A stretch of 64,000 nucleotides of DNA, taken from the NCBI GenBank assembly GCA_026261815.1, contig JAMPIT010000682.1, forward strand, positions 506,001 through 570,000, given 5' to 3'. Below the pieces are notes generated by a model that searched no databases, had not been told where the DNA came from, and saw only the letters and a program-made list of their open reading frames with translations. Numbering within the stretch: position 1 is the stretch's first letter; each line of letters opens with the position of its first letter. Of the stretch, positions 27,201 to 40,155 are shown piece after piece. The position numbers and the translations under genes were made by a program. Source of the DNA: Monarcha castaneiventris obscurior (taxonomy: Eukaryota; Chordata; Aves; Passeriformes; Monarchidae).

Positions 27201-30200
27201 AAAGGAGGGTATGTAGATCGGAATACTTTTAGGGAAAAAAAAAAAAACCAAAAAAAAATTTAAGTAGATTATATTTAAAGAAAAATTAAATCAATAAAAC
27301 CCACTTCAGCGAGAGATTTTGGAGAAGAGAAAGATGCTAACTAAGATTGTTATAGGTTACACACGGCAGTTTATTGTGACAGCCAATATTTGAGCCAAAA
27401 ACTAGGATTTTTTTGAAAACAAAATACATATTATGCACTATTCCTACCAGGGTACACATATGAGTGAAAAACTGAAGAAATCAACCATCCACTGACAAAA
27501 CTTCCATGAAAATGGTTTTCAGCTACAAACAAGACAGCTGAATGCCACGCTGCAAACTTCATTCCTGAGACACCTGCACAAGACTTGGCATTGCAAAGCT
27601 GTGCCCAACCCCATGCAGAGAGAGCAAGGACCAAGCAGACAAGAGAGTACCAGAATCTGGCAATTTTTATGAATAGTTAAAATTACAGCACACAGCTGAG
27701 AAATCTTATTTGGTAACAGATTTAGATAAGGAATTACATGGTAAATGAAATGAAAGAAACAAACTCTTTCCACTCTTTGTCCTGTGAGTCTGAGCATTTT
27801 ACAGTTTTTCAAGCTTTAATTGGGTTGCTCCTAGCTCACAGAAAACAAGCAACCAAACAAAACAAACATTTCTAATTTTGCAGACTACTGATGGGGATGA
27901 GCCATGCTAAAACCTAATTAAAATAAACGATACTCTCCAAGCTCATCATCATGTCTAGCTGAAATGAATAAAACATGGTGTGCAACACTGAGAAACATTA
28001 AAATCAGACTGAATGAGAGCCAGGACAAGGAGATTTTTGGATTCCCACAGGGCCATACACTGGAAAGCATCTTCCTCTCTTGAAGGAGACCTCCATGTGT
28101 TCACATAACAATCAAGATGGTTTGTGTGGTGGTTCTCTCTTTCCTTCACAGTAATAAATCTGGATCTGGTAGCCTCAAATCCATGGGAATAAAGATCATT
28201 CAAAGACAGTGGAGAATATACTTCAGTAAGTTTTACTGTTAACCTTTTCCTCCTTTTCCTGCTGAGGTTTTTTTCAAGGCTGCTCTCTGTCAATAAGCAG
28301 ACATACATATTCTGAGCAAACTCAGATTAAAGTCAGCTCCAAACTTGTTCCTAGATAGATTAATATGGAAGGAAAAAAAAAAAAGAAAACACAAAAAACC
28401 CCACACACCCTAATATTCTGATTATATCATGTGTTTTCTATCCTCTTATAGCCTGCAAAATTTTGACCCTTCTTAGACTTCTTTGTTGGTCTTTTACCTC
28501 CCCACAAAATGGAAAACCCGAAACATCCAGTTGATTAGTCAGAGAAAGTTCTACAAAAGTGAATAAAGATGGGAAGATGCTTTCTTCCCAGGAGCAGCAG
28601 GGAAATCCTGCCTTTGCAAACCTGAACTACTCAGTTTTTGAGGTGAAGGAAGGAAACAAGTAGAAAGCATAAGTCACTTGTGTGCTCATGAGGTCTTCAA
28701 CCTCATCATGACAAAAACTCATGTGGGAAAATACTCTCAACTTCACAGTACCCCTGCTTGCAGAGCTCCTGTGCCATTTTAACAATGAATTATGTGCCAT
28801 AGTAATATTATCCTGTTAAGAGAAACAAAGGTTTAATTGTCACTGTGATTTCATACTGTCACCACTATGCCAGGAATCACTGTGTCCCCAGTGATGGGTG
28901 ACACCCACACATGGTACAACATTTAGCAGAATGTTTTAAATAACAGTGTGGGGATGATTTGGAATTCTTTGCTTCAGGAGGTGAACAATCTCATGTGAGA
29001 TTTAAGGCCCTGTGCAAACCATTGCTTTTGATGTCCTTCCTGAGCAAGTCTCAGCTGTCCATGACTTTCTCCTCACCCCTGCTATCTTAAAAAATAGCAA
29101 AAATAGAAAAAAAATAACCTGCTGTGTGACCATCAGCATTCTATACAGCAGTGATGCACTGGGAATTTATGAAGACAGAAAAGGTATGTAGTTACAAGCA
29201 GAAGGCAAACATTTCCATGGCTGATAATCTATATATTGGTAGCCAAATTCTTAATTGAATTTAGCATATTATAATTTTTCTCACCAATACACAATGTTAT
29301 TTTCAAGAATTTTCAGTGTTACTGAGCATAATAACAAAACAAAGCAGAAAAGAGATCGTCATCATTTTCTTGAGGAAAAAATCTGAGGATGTGCTTCATA
29401 AACTGCATTATCTTCCAGGCCATTTTATTAGTAAGATTAATTATTAATCTCAGGGTATAAAGGTAAAATAACACAGCTCATTAATCTGAAAACAGCATTG
29501 ATTATGTGTCATCTCCACTCTGTCATGACATGTGATAAAAGCTGAAACAGCCCCATCACCTTCCTGTAGAGCTTTTGAGAGTAAAAACGGAGGTCAGCAG
29601 CCATTCCTGCCTATTCATACCTTGACCTGCACACTGGATAAAGCTGAGACCCTGTGACTCAAAACACTCAACATAGGTGTGCTCAGTTATTTAAAAACAG
29701 ACTGGAACTTGCCTGGCTATCTCTCCTGGTAAGGCTTTCCCATCTGGTTTCCAACCTGAGCATTGTGTCCCAACTGTTGGAATCCAAGGCACACCTCGGG
29801 CTGCCCTGGGAGCTCAGGGCACACCTCGGGCTGCCCTGGGGGGTCAGCAGCCCCAGCAAGGGGGTCCCAGCCCCTGGCAAGAAGCCCAGAATGGCACCAG
29901 CTTTGACCTCAGCCCATGGGAAAAGTTACCAACACTGCCAGAACCATTGCAAGCCACAAGAGTTTGAAATGAATAGTACTTCAGTATTTTACAAGGTAAA
30001 AAAGTAGATTTTAGGGTTTTAATATGAGGATGAAGGGTCTAAGATGGAGGATTTCTGGCGTTGCCCTGTTCTTCCTCTTCTTCTCCTTCTCCTCCATCTT
30101 CTCTGGTGGTGGTGGCACAAAATGATTGGTAGAATGAAAAAGAGGTAGAAATTCCGTGTCTAGAACAGGTGCAAATGAATTGGTACAGAACAGTAACTAA

Positions 30201-33200
30201 TAAATACGTTGTGAAGAATGGTTGGATGATGGAAAGGGCACAGAAAGGCCGGGACAGCCCAGGGCTGGGCAGTGCCCGCTCGGACTCGGCTGCATCAGAT
30301 GTGCGGCCGGAGCTGAGAGCTGGCAGAGAGAAGGAGAAATAAACACCCTGAAACAACGTCTGCAGCCATTTCTCATCTGCTGGGGCTGGAGGTAAAGCTC
30401 CCCAGAGGTGAAGATAAAGAACCTGGATTTGTGCAGAGTGCCCAACTCCCACACCAACCAGGGCGGTTCTGTCACAAATCAAACCAGAAAGCTGTGCCAA
30501 GCACCTTGAAAGCACACTTTGAGCAGAAACACTGTTTGCATTCCCTGCCCACGTCGTCCAGTGAGCCTGCCTCTGTCCCACAGGTGTTTCCTAAAGACCT
30601 CAGGCAGATTTTACTGCTGGAGAGGAACGGGAGGAATGGGTGCTGAGTGGAGCTGGCTCAGTCGTTACGGGACAAGGCACCGCAGTTCCATTTGGAAGAA
30701 CCCAGCCATGGCTCAACTAAATTATTTCAACTATGTGGAAATAAAACCTGCTGTGCACCCATGAGGTTTACACTGAGGTTGTCAGTTCCACCTAAAACTT
30801 GCCTTTCACCTGAGGATTTAGCATTCCTGTCACCACTTTTTTACTGAAACACGTTAAAATAGATGTGTCCATTCATCTGCCTGAGCCAATGTTGACACAC
30901 GGCTAAACTCTTGAAAGCCTCAAGTTTCCTAAGCTACATACTCTGGAAAATAATGTAATTTCTCTGTTAAATCTTCATGCCAACAACTAATCTAAGATTT
31001 TTCTTCTCCCTACACTTAGCTTGTGTTTTCCCTCTTGAACTTAAACTTTCTATTACTTTTCAAGGGGCAATTGGGAAAAAAAAATTACCCCTCTCTCTTC
31101 TAATGTCTTAAATCTAGTCAGCACTCTTCAATGTTATTCTTTCTGCAGCTTTCTTTTCTACAGTCAATAATCCATTTTCCCAGTATTTCCTTGGGAAAAA
31201 AAGGAATTTAACCAGTTAAACTAACCAAGCAAATACATTTTGTTTCATTATAAAACAAATTCTGCATTTTAAAGGTGCAAAGACAATTAAATAATTACCA
31301 TGTGTGAATTAAAAATAAAGTAGGATTTTGAAATCAAGAACTACATTTGCTGCTTTTCAGAGTTTCAGTTTTAGAATTTAATTAAAGTTATGTAGAACTG
31401 GAATGTTCCATGCAGATGTTTTCAAAAGGTATTTCAGGTATTAGTTGTATGTCTTGTTTACAAAGAGAAATCACAGAAGTTAAAATTACACAATCTTATT
31501 TTATGACAACTAAACTTACACTGGTTGGTGGTCCAGAAGACTGACATTATTCTTATCACAAGCCAAATGATTCTTATCTATTCTTAACCTGGATCAATTT
31601 TTGCAATGTGGGCTAGGTGTAGAATGACTTTTTTTTTCCATGACTTTGCTCAAATAGGATTTTGTTTAGATTAATTGGTCCTGTTCTCTACCAATTCTGA
31701 GCTTTGCTTCTTCAGTGTTTGAAAGGAACCTATCTTACTGACAGCATTACTGAAAAATAATCATAAATCCATCAACCCCATTTAGCTTGAACTAAAAGGA
31801 ATTTTAAAAGGTCACCTGGGAGGGCTTTTTTCACTTTTGGTTTAGTATCTGCCTTGCACTAAACTGCACTAGGTTAGCCTGACATAAATATTTACCTTTT
31901 TTCCACAGGTCAAAGGCCAAAGAAGATCAATCTTTGGGATCTGAGAACCCATTTAAGTACCGATTTTACTACCTTTGGTGTTTCCTTTACCAGCTCAGAG
32001 TACCCAGAACTCAATTGCCTTTGGGCTGAGCAACAATAAAATATTATTTACAAGGCTATATGCACAGAATGTGACACAAATAGATCATAAATAGAGTGGA
32101 TCAAAACCTACTCTTTTTATTAACATTGCAAGTTCAGCTCCTGACTAATCATGAAGTAATACAGATAAATTTATGACTATACTGCATTTGAAAGATGACC
32201 ATCAATTAGAATACAGGAAGACAAGATTACAAATACTTACAAGCCAATAGAACTTCCTTGAAGAAAAAAATATTTTTCAGCTATGGAATTGTTAAATAGT
32301 TCAGTGTTACCATAAAAAACATCCCTGAAAGTTCATGGTATGAGTTCATTGGTATTTAGAATAAGAAACTGCACCTGACATCTTGGGAAATGTAAAACAC
32401 AAAAAACCAGGAAGATTTATTTTCTTATGCAACAGATTATCTGAATGAAAGTAAAGTAAAAGGATAATCTAATTCTGAATGCTGTAAAGTATAAAAAGTA
32501 CTCAGTGTGGTGTTTAGCTGATCTCCAATAAAAGCACAGCCTGTCTTCTAATAGAGAAAATGAAAAAATCATATATTAGAAAGCATAAGGAATGGAACCA
32601 TTCCCTTGATTTGGGTAACAGGGAAATGACAGAGACAGGTGGCTGACTTTGATGATAAAATAGGGGACAACATAAAAGAGAAACATAAAAAGGACTGGAA
32701 GAACCTCTGAAATCTCATGTTCCTCCCTTAGGACCTTCTTTAGATCGGAATTGTGGCAGTTTGCTACTAATTTACAGTTACAGAGAAACCCCTTGTGGTG
32801 AAAATAGGCATTTTTAGGGTTGAGTTTTTTGTCGGGACAGGTGGTCACTTCTGGCTAAATAGGTATTTTTTTTCTTTCTGTATAAACATATAGCTACATG
32901 CATATATACATGTACCAATTTCATTCAGGTATTTTGGGAGTACATCCAGCTTCAGCTGGTGGTCCAGAAACTGCAGTAGAAAGATGCCAGGTACAGAGCC
33001 CTGAAAGGCATTGGTGGTTGTGAGTGTGAGGGCTGAAGTAACATTTTGCTTCAGCCCAAAAAGATTACAGGGTAAAAGAAGGAAAACTGGTAGTTCTGTT
33101 GTTATCTATGGTTTAGATGTGGTTTGTTTAATCTGTTCACTGCACCTCTAAGTGTTTTTGGGAACCAGAAGAGAAGCAGGGTTGAAGACATTACCAAAAA

Positions 33201-33299
33201 AAGGTGAGAGGAGTGGGGACAGAGGGGCAGGTGGTTGGAAGAGGGTGGAAGCTCCTGAGTGCCCATCCTATGGGAAAGGGGACAGGGATTGCCCCTGGC
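23908..33299. other. Non-coding DNA with homopolymers
   Basis: Contains a 28-bp poly(T) at 24,243-24,270, a pyrimidine-rich tract at 25,577-25,636 and A-rich tracts near 27,164 and 27,237. No exon with credible splice sites and a recognisable product was found. Confidence 0.5.
29788..29840. repeat. Two-copy direct repeat
   Basis: A 23-bp sequence (GGCACACCTCGGGCTG plus CCCTGGG) at 29,788-29,810 is repeated exactly at 29,818-29,840, giving a 30-bp period. Confidence 0.9.
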
Positions 33300-33430
33300 C
33301 ATGAAAGAGTATAAAAGTTACCATTTTGACAAAAGCTGTGCTTGTTCACCTCTTGAGGGAGCATGACATGCTGGGGTCAGCTGACTGGCACAAATAAAGC
33401 TTTTTGCTTCGAAGACTTTGTCCCTTCCCA
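33300..33430 (+). mobile_element. LTR-like R/U5 piece
   Basis: A TATA box (33,310-33,316) is followed 77 bp later by AATAAA (33,393-33,398) and a sequence that may end in CA at 33,430. This order matches the promoter and poly(A) part of a retroviral LTR. No paired LTR was found, so this is a tentative solo or fragmentary LTR. Confidence 0.4.
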
Positions 33431-33459
33431 ATTGTATGGAAAAGTGGGGTACTTCTCAC

Positions 33460-33850
33460 ATGAGTGTTATGAATGACCCAGATCCAATATGGAAACGAGT
33501 TATTAAAAATTTATTGGAAACTATAAAAAATCAAAAGGCAAAGCAAAAGGGACAGCGCTGGGAGCGTGGCACGATGCCAGAGGCTCCATCACAAAATGGT
33601 GGTCCTGCCTTTTATACCCCTGTGATTGCACCAACCTTATACATATTTATTTGCGGTTTCGTATAGTCTTGCCTCCTGTTACTCTTTTAGGTGCCGGCGC
33701 AGTTTTGTCTCTGTGGTCATCAGGGTCCTCACTGGATGGAGTCCAACTCCTTTTATGGTTGTGTCATCGAAGTTTGGCTAGCAACAGCTTGTCCCATTGC
33801 AAACTTACAGAACTGACATCACAGCACACAGAATCACACAACCCTTATAA
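33460..33850 (-). mobile_element. LTR-like sequence, minus orientation
   Basis: On the minus strand a TATA box (33,610-33,616) precedes AATAAA (33,510-33,515) by about 100 bp. The possible 3' end of the LTR lies near 33,463. The upstream limit is not defined. It is embedded in the retroviral patchwork that extends to 40.2 kb. Confidence 0.4.
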
Positions 33851-34772
33851 AAACAAACTTTTCAACCAGACTATTTTAACAACATTAAACATTTTAACAT
33901 ACACCGTTATCTTGGTATCTCCCAAGGAAAATGTCATAGTATTTACTATTAAAACTCACCATATAATTTGTAACCCATACAACATACAGCGAAAGGCAAC
34001 TCTCAATAACTTGTTTCTAACACGAGGGACTGATTTAATTTTGAAATAAGAATGACTCAACACTGTTCAGTTTTATTTCTGAAATCTGGGCTACAAATCT
34101 AATTTAACTTATTTTGTAAATAAGCCATTTAACCTGTGAAAGGTGACTATGAATCGTTAAAATCATGATATTTACAGACAAAAACTCTCTAATTAAAGTT
34201 AGAAAGTGGTACGTTTATTATACCGGCAGGCAGCACAGGAGTTGCCTCCAAGAGACGTGCAAGCACCTTACATGGTTATTTGCTCTCTATTTATTTCACA
34301 AAGTGTTACATATTAATCACATACATATTTTTAGCACCTCCCATTTCCCACTTCTTATTAAAATGAGGTTATTAGTCCTTTGCGCGTGTGCAGTTCCTTT
34401 CTCAGTTTGGGTCAGTGGTCTTGGTTTGAGTCAGTGGTCTTGAAAGACAAAGTCAGGGATCTCTTCTTCACCATGAACTTTCTACCTTCTATTGTGGGCA
34501 AGCCTCGGCAACCTTTCTGGAGATGGTCCATACCTCCTGCCTGTATTTGGTCATGCAATCTAGGTGCTAACTATAATTCTATCAGCTTTTTTTTGTCCTT
34601 ATGACAGTTCATTTACTATATACAAAGTTTCAGACAGGTACATAACAGTGAATAGCACTATACTTAGCCAACTTACCTTGCGGTTTTAATCAGTATAAAT
34701 TGCTTCTAACTCCTGGCTAAAGTTTTAACTCTTCATAATCTTGACTTAGCTAGGCTATTCTTTACTATTTCA

Positions 34773-34790
34773 TGGGGCCTTGTCCGGGAT
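34773..34790 (+). other. Retroviral primer binding site, tRNA-Pro-like
   Basis: TGGGGCCTTGTCCGGGAT matches the known proline-tRNA primer binding site at 16 of 18 positions and follows directly on a CA dinucleotide at 34,771-34,772, as expected at the end of a 5' LTR. The ERV therefore runs on the plus strand, and the sequence to its left (down to an undetermined start) is its 5' LTR. Confidence 0.75.
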
Positions 34791-36045
34791 AGCCACGCCC
34801 AGAGGCAATCCCAAAGAAGGACAGAACCAAGGAGACACATCCGCCTGATTTCAGCCACCTGGATTTGGATTTCTTCATGACCGTGGAAGGACAGCTGGCT
34901 ATACCCAAAGAACATCTGGAAACCCAGCAAATCAGACCTCGAAGGGGGTGAGCAGTGGCTCTCCCCCTCCTGAAAGACCCTCCAAGAGAGAGCAGGACTC
35001 ACGAGACTTGGTAAGTGCCGGAGGGTGGGGCTATGTAGAGGGAGTGCAAGGAGTATGGAAGAGGTGTGAGTGAGACAGGGGCTAGATTCCCAAAGTGAGT
35101 GTGGACCCGAGTACTGCGGTTCCGGTTCTCCACGAAGAGACAGTCGGGAAAAGGGAGAAGCAAGTGGTAAGTGAGTGAGATACTCTGAGGGACCCAGGGA
35201 GAGGGAGAAGGGAGGAGTACTCCTAAAAACCATCCCTGACCCATGTAAACTCTCGATCTCCCAGGGTGGGAGCTCCTAGGGGTGCTTTAACCAAAGAAAA
35301 AGGGGACCGGGGATGGTGGGTTGGTAGGGACAATTTTCCGGCACAGGGCGTGCCAGGAAAACCTCTGGAACTCTGTCTCCTAGCACGGTGTTGGGCATTG
35401 GGGCAGCCGGCTAGGAAGAAGGGGTGGACACTGCCAGAACCCTCGGGTCAGTAGAAGCCTGTGCACAGGGTGGGGCTGACCGACAGGAGGGAGGTGGCGG
35501 TTCCACAGGTTGAGGGCACCTGGAGGGTATATTCCTCAGAGCAGGTCGCAGTGATTCCGGGTGCAGTTGGGGAATTAGAACCTCTGGGGTGGATAGAAAA
35601 CTTGTACCTGGAGACTCACCAACAGAGTGTAGCCTCTGGTTGGGAGAGTGCTCCTTACCTGGCAGGAGCGGGGAAAGGTATCCAACTAGAGGGGAACAGG
35701 ACCTCAGCTGAGTGTGCTCGCATTTGCAGCTACGAGGCTGGCTGAGGGAAGAGAGGTGCCTTGCAGCGTGGTGGCTTGTTAGAAGAACAGGCTGCCAGTT
35801 GAGGGAAGTCCCCTCACTTGCTAGGAGTGAGAGGGAGGTTAGCTCCTGCCAGTTAGGGTTTTGAACATTCTGTCTTGAGTCGACGTGGAATTCTTGGTTT
35901 TGTTTGACATGGTGCGTGGATTGGGATACCGATGGAATCAGGTTGTGAGATGAGGCAGAAGCCAAGAGCCCTCGGACCACCTACCAGGTGATTTGTTGGG
36001 CGGGTGTTTGGGGAGAACTGCCGCCGTTTTATTTTTGGATGCTGT
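34791..36045 (+). mobile_element. ERV leader region
   Basis: GC-richer than its surroundings. It has a good splice donor (CTTG/GTAAGT at 35,011-35,016), as expected of a retroviral leader. A short open frame at 35,461-35,745 was not recognised. The leader is unusually long because LTR-like sequence appears to be inserted to its right. Confidence 0.45.
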
Positions 36046-37865
36046 TATACATGAGAAATGTGACTTTTGCATCATCATCACCTTGCTACCTGATGTTAAT
36101 TAGTTACTCAACAATGTTAATTGTTCTTAAGAGTTAATAAGTGTTAATTGAAGTTAAAGAGTTAAAGAGTATTAAAGATTTGAGAACTGTTCTTGCTTAA
36201 AAGTTAAATAAAAGTTAAAAGTTCAATATCTCTACACGAGGTTCTACCGGTTACTTGTTCTGAAATAAGAATTTTCCATATTTGTAAAATTAAAGCAGTT
36301 TTTTTTAAGTATCTGTAAGTTAATATTATATCCTTAGTATACCCTGTCCCAGAACAAGAAGCTCCTCAAGCACCCCATGGACTATATTTAGCATCCTGCC
36401 AGGGGACTTGCAGCTAAGCTCCATGGCAATCATGCATTTTGATGAGCCTGTCTCCCTCAAGATGAGAGGATGATGTTATCTTGGACTGAGACCCTTGGCA
36501 GCCAGCCTGTCATTGGAGGAAATAATCCCCATCCTTGGACCTATTATAAAAATCAAGACAAAGGACTACCAATCGCCTTGAGGTCGGCAGGCAGGACTGG
36601 GAGTGACTTTAGGTGGAGCTTCGGGACTGTAAAACTGGTTGACAGCCCTGAAAACCTTGCATTTTTGCCTCTGGAGTAGCCAGGCAAAGAGCCCAGTGCT
36701 GTGGTCTCAGGTCTGGCGGCTACAGCTTAGCTCTGCAATTGCTTTAGCGCCCAGCACTGAAGGGACCTGCTCAGAGCCAAATCGTCTACAAGTGTCTTTG
36801 ATTGTGCAGGAACTTTGATTTCTGTTCTTTAATAAAGTTTTGATTTTTCTTCTATAAATCATTTTTTGATTACTTGATTTATTATGAAAATTATCCCTTT
36901 TTTATGACAGATACTTTGATTTTTGTACCATTTTGTGTTGGTGGACTTAGTTGTAGTCAGGATACCATCTTGTGCTAGTTATATTAAAGACCATTTTGTG
37001 TTCGCTTTTAGTGATTGTAACTTTGGTGGGAGTGTCCCTTCTGTTAGGGGTGTAAGTGGTCCTGCTCAGGTTGATAGGCAGGGAGATTGAAAGAGTCGCC
37101 ACTGTGGGACAAAGGCAAATCTGCCATTTTAAGACCTCTATGAATGGCCGGTTCTAGGGATTGAAGTCATCAGGTCATTGTGAGTCACACGGGCAGGTGG
37201 AGTAGTTGAGGTCATTTGAGTAAGAGGGCATAATGGTAAATTGAGAATTACGTCATCTGACTGTTTTCAATCACTCGGATCAGAGTGGCCGGAAGTGACT
37301 TGGCAGCTATATGTGTATAGGTTACTATTTTGAGTTCTCACGATTTTACTTATTTCTTTTCCCACGCCTTTAACCCGCCTTTTTTTTTTTTACCAAGGCC
37401 TCATTTATTGTTTCCATTGGTTGGCTGCCATATTTGTTTTGAGCCTTATTTTCCCACAACTTTTTTTTATTTCTCTACTGTCTCACTTATCAGTTGTAGC
37501 ATTTGTTTAACTCTTCCTTGTCGCCCTGGTTTTCACAGTGCTCCATGTTTTTACTTTTGTAGTAGACGTTCTCATGCTCTTTCTATAAACATAGCTCTTG
37601 TTTTCTAACCGGCTAAGGATGTTTACTGAACTTTTACATTGTTGTTCATTCCTTTCTCCAAGGCGGAGAAAGGTGATAGACTGTGTTCCTATCCTGTAAA
37701 ATGCTAGAGGTGTTAACCTCATCCACCAATGTATGATTGTTTTAGAAGAGGTATAAAAGTGTGATAATAAAGGTGGGCAGAGCCCTTTTCGCTCTGCTCG
37801 GTGGTCCTGACTGACCTGCTGCTACCTGCTGTTTGAGTCTGCGTGTCCGTGTCCGACACTGCGAC
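36046..37865 (+). mobile_element. Nested LTR-like sequences inside ERV leader
   Basis: Two promoter/poly(A) pairs are visible: TATAAAA at 36,545-36,551 with AATAAA at 36,831-36,836, and TATAAAA at 37,752-37,758 with AATAAA at 37,766-37,771. The second is followed by a U5-like stretch (GCCCTTTTCGCTCTGCTCGG). They separate the leader from gag and are best read as later LTR insertions. Exact ends and target-site duplications were not resolved. Confidence 0.4.
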
Positions 37866-38007
37866 ACTTCCTTCCCATGCCTTCCTGGTTATAACATTGT
37901 TTGTACTGAAAGTTTCAATCCCCTCCCTGGTTATTTGTTGCCAGTTAAAGTTGAAGTTGATAGACTGCTATGTATCCTGTTAATAGTTCGAGACTGTTGT
38001 CGCAGAC

Positions 38008-40155
38008 ATGGGTCAGTGTAGTGGGAAGGCCTCTCAAGAAGGGAAAAATAATGAGACAGAGGTGAAACATATACCCCTCAGTAGCCCCCTGGGTGAGTTG
38101 TTGAACTGAGAGTTGGAGGACAGTACTAAAGGATTGGATAACATAAAGATGATAAAGAACTGTGTAGAGGTGTGGCCCAGAAAGGCAATACAAGAAGGGC
38201 CTATATGTTGGCCTTGGTATGGATCTAAGGAAAGGTGGCTGTGTGTAGCCCTGAATAAGCACGTTGGTATGAGGAAGAATATTAGTGATGAGAAAATGAT
38301 GTATGCTGAGTGTTGGTTGAAGGAAGGAGCGAGTGATAAAAAGGCCGTGGTGTACAGGTAGTCTAAGAAGACGGAGAAAGAAAAGGAAAGGGAGGAAGTA
38401 GTAACACCGGGGAGGAAGTGGGACCCACTTGTCTCCCGCCTCCTCCTCCTGCCCCTCCAGTGGCCCCACCCCTTCCTCTAACTACCTCTCCAGTACCTCG
38501 TCCTTCTCCTTCCTCACCTTCCCCTTGTGCTCCTACACAGACGCCACCTATTTCACCCTGTTGTGCTCCAGTAACCCCAACCCCCCCCCCTGAATCCTCA
38601 CCTTTGGATGTGAAAGGAATGCAGGAAAAAGTGGCTCCCCATAGTTCCCAGGATGAGGTTGTTGGACCAGTCTGCAGTTGTGAGGGAATGTGGGAGGTCT
38701 GTCCCTGGACATCACCGCTGCCTCCTACTCCTGCTCCACCTCCAATGTAGGAGGCTCCTCCCTGGGGGAGGACTCGGCAGGCAGGACCATGGTCTGAGAT
38801 CCGCCCTTTCTTCTAGAGAGAGGGCATGTTCAGGGCTCTGGGCCGACCCCCTCTTCCAGAAGATTCTGTTGTATTTGGTGATTCATTGGTTATTGCCTAC
38901 TGAACCCGCCCCTCAATTGTTTTTATTGGACCCCGGACCCCCATGCCCCGCCTTTACCTTCCATCCCACTGGCTGTATCTCTTAACCCCTCCCAGCTCTC
39001 ACTCCCCTTAAAACCGGCTGCGCTCAGGCAATTCCCTGGAGTTCTCCCTCCATTGCTCTCCCTCCTGGATCTGTTTACCCATCCCAGCAATAAAGGAGAC
39101 CACAGGAGAGACCCCCTCCCACAACCTTTCGCCTCCTAGCTTTGATTCCACCTGCGCCTCGCTTGCTTCTTGCCTGGGGCAGCCCTTCCTCTGCGTGAGC
39201 CACCCATGCCAGGCTCTGAAGTGACCCAATCGAGCTTTCGGGCACCCAGGAGCTGGCACCTTGGCCGAGGGCGACCAGGAAGCCAGGCTCACCTACAACA
39301 AGGGAACAAATAATCCAGCGAAATCACCTGTTGTGGCAGGGGACCAAGATCTAAACTCACACACTGTGGATTGGGTAACGAGAAAGTGGAGGGCTTGTTC
39401 CCTTTGAGGAAGGTTCTTATGGGAGGAATAAGGGGAGGAATCAGTTTCATTTATGCCCTCCTTACAGCATCACAGGTCAGGACCTTTACAAAGGAAATCA
39501 AGAGCTTATTGGAGGACCCAGATGGAATTTCTAGGCCCGAGCATATATACTTGGGATGAGCTGAACTCAATACTGAGTGTTCTCTCCCAAGGAAATGCAA
39601 TTGGTCAGAGCAGCAGGCATGCACATATGGGAAAGGGAAAACAGGCCTGGTCCCCCAGGAGAGGAGAAAATGCCACTGAACCAGCCGGATTGGGATTCAA
39701 ATGACGAACTCGGGACAAGAAACATGAAAGATTATAGGGCTCTGGTGGTTAGGGGCATTCGAGAAGCAGTCCCTAGAAGCAGTAATGCTAAATTGGCTTT
39801 TGATAGCTGACAGGAGAAAGATGAGACCCCAAGCGCGTGCCCGGGCAGACTGAAACGAAAACTTCCAACTATACTCGAGTGTGGACCCTGAGAGTCCAGA
39901 GGGACAAGTGTTGGTAAAGTACAGCTTGTGACAAGATCATGGCCTGACATCAGGAGGAACTGGAGCGTATAGAGGGTTGGCAAGAGAAGGGCTTGAACGA
40001 ATTATTAAGGGAGGCACAGAGGGTGTATTTAAGGAGAGAAGAAGAGAAGACAAAGTCCAAGGCTAAGATCATGATGGCAGTAGCAAGGGAAAGTAGGGAA
40101 GGAGGCAGAGTGGATCCAGATGAGGAGGATCACAAAAGAGTGATAAGATCTTGAG
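38008..40155 (+). pseudogene. ERV gag remnant (plus-strand ERV)
   Basis: The frame opens with MGQCSGK at 38,008, a glycine-2 start typical of myristoylated retroviral matrix proteins. It meets a TGA at codon 34 and then continues in the same frame through a matrix-like stretch to about 38,361. A proline-rich segment follows (38,418-38,640), like the p12-type linker of gamma-type gag. Downstream capsid-like pieces appear in different frames: an 'LLEDPDGISRPEH' segment near 39,510 and a 'SPEGQVLVKY' segment followed by a charged 'REEEKTKSKAK' stretch near 39,890-40,080. Several stops and frameshifts break it and no pol follows. It cannot make a full Gag. Confidence 0.65.

Noticed and set aside
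30330..30360. Possible solo LTR poly(A) region (AATAAACACC)
   Set aside because: An isolated AATAAA without TATA, paired LTR or clear boundaries is not enough.
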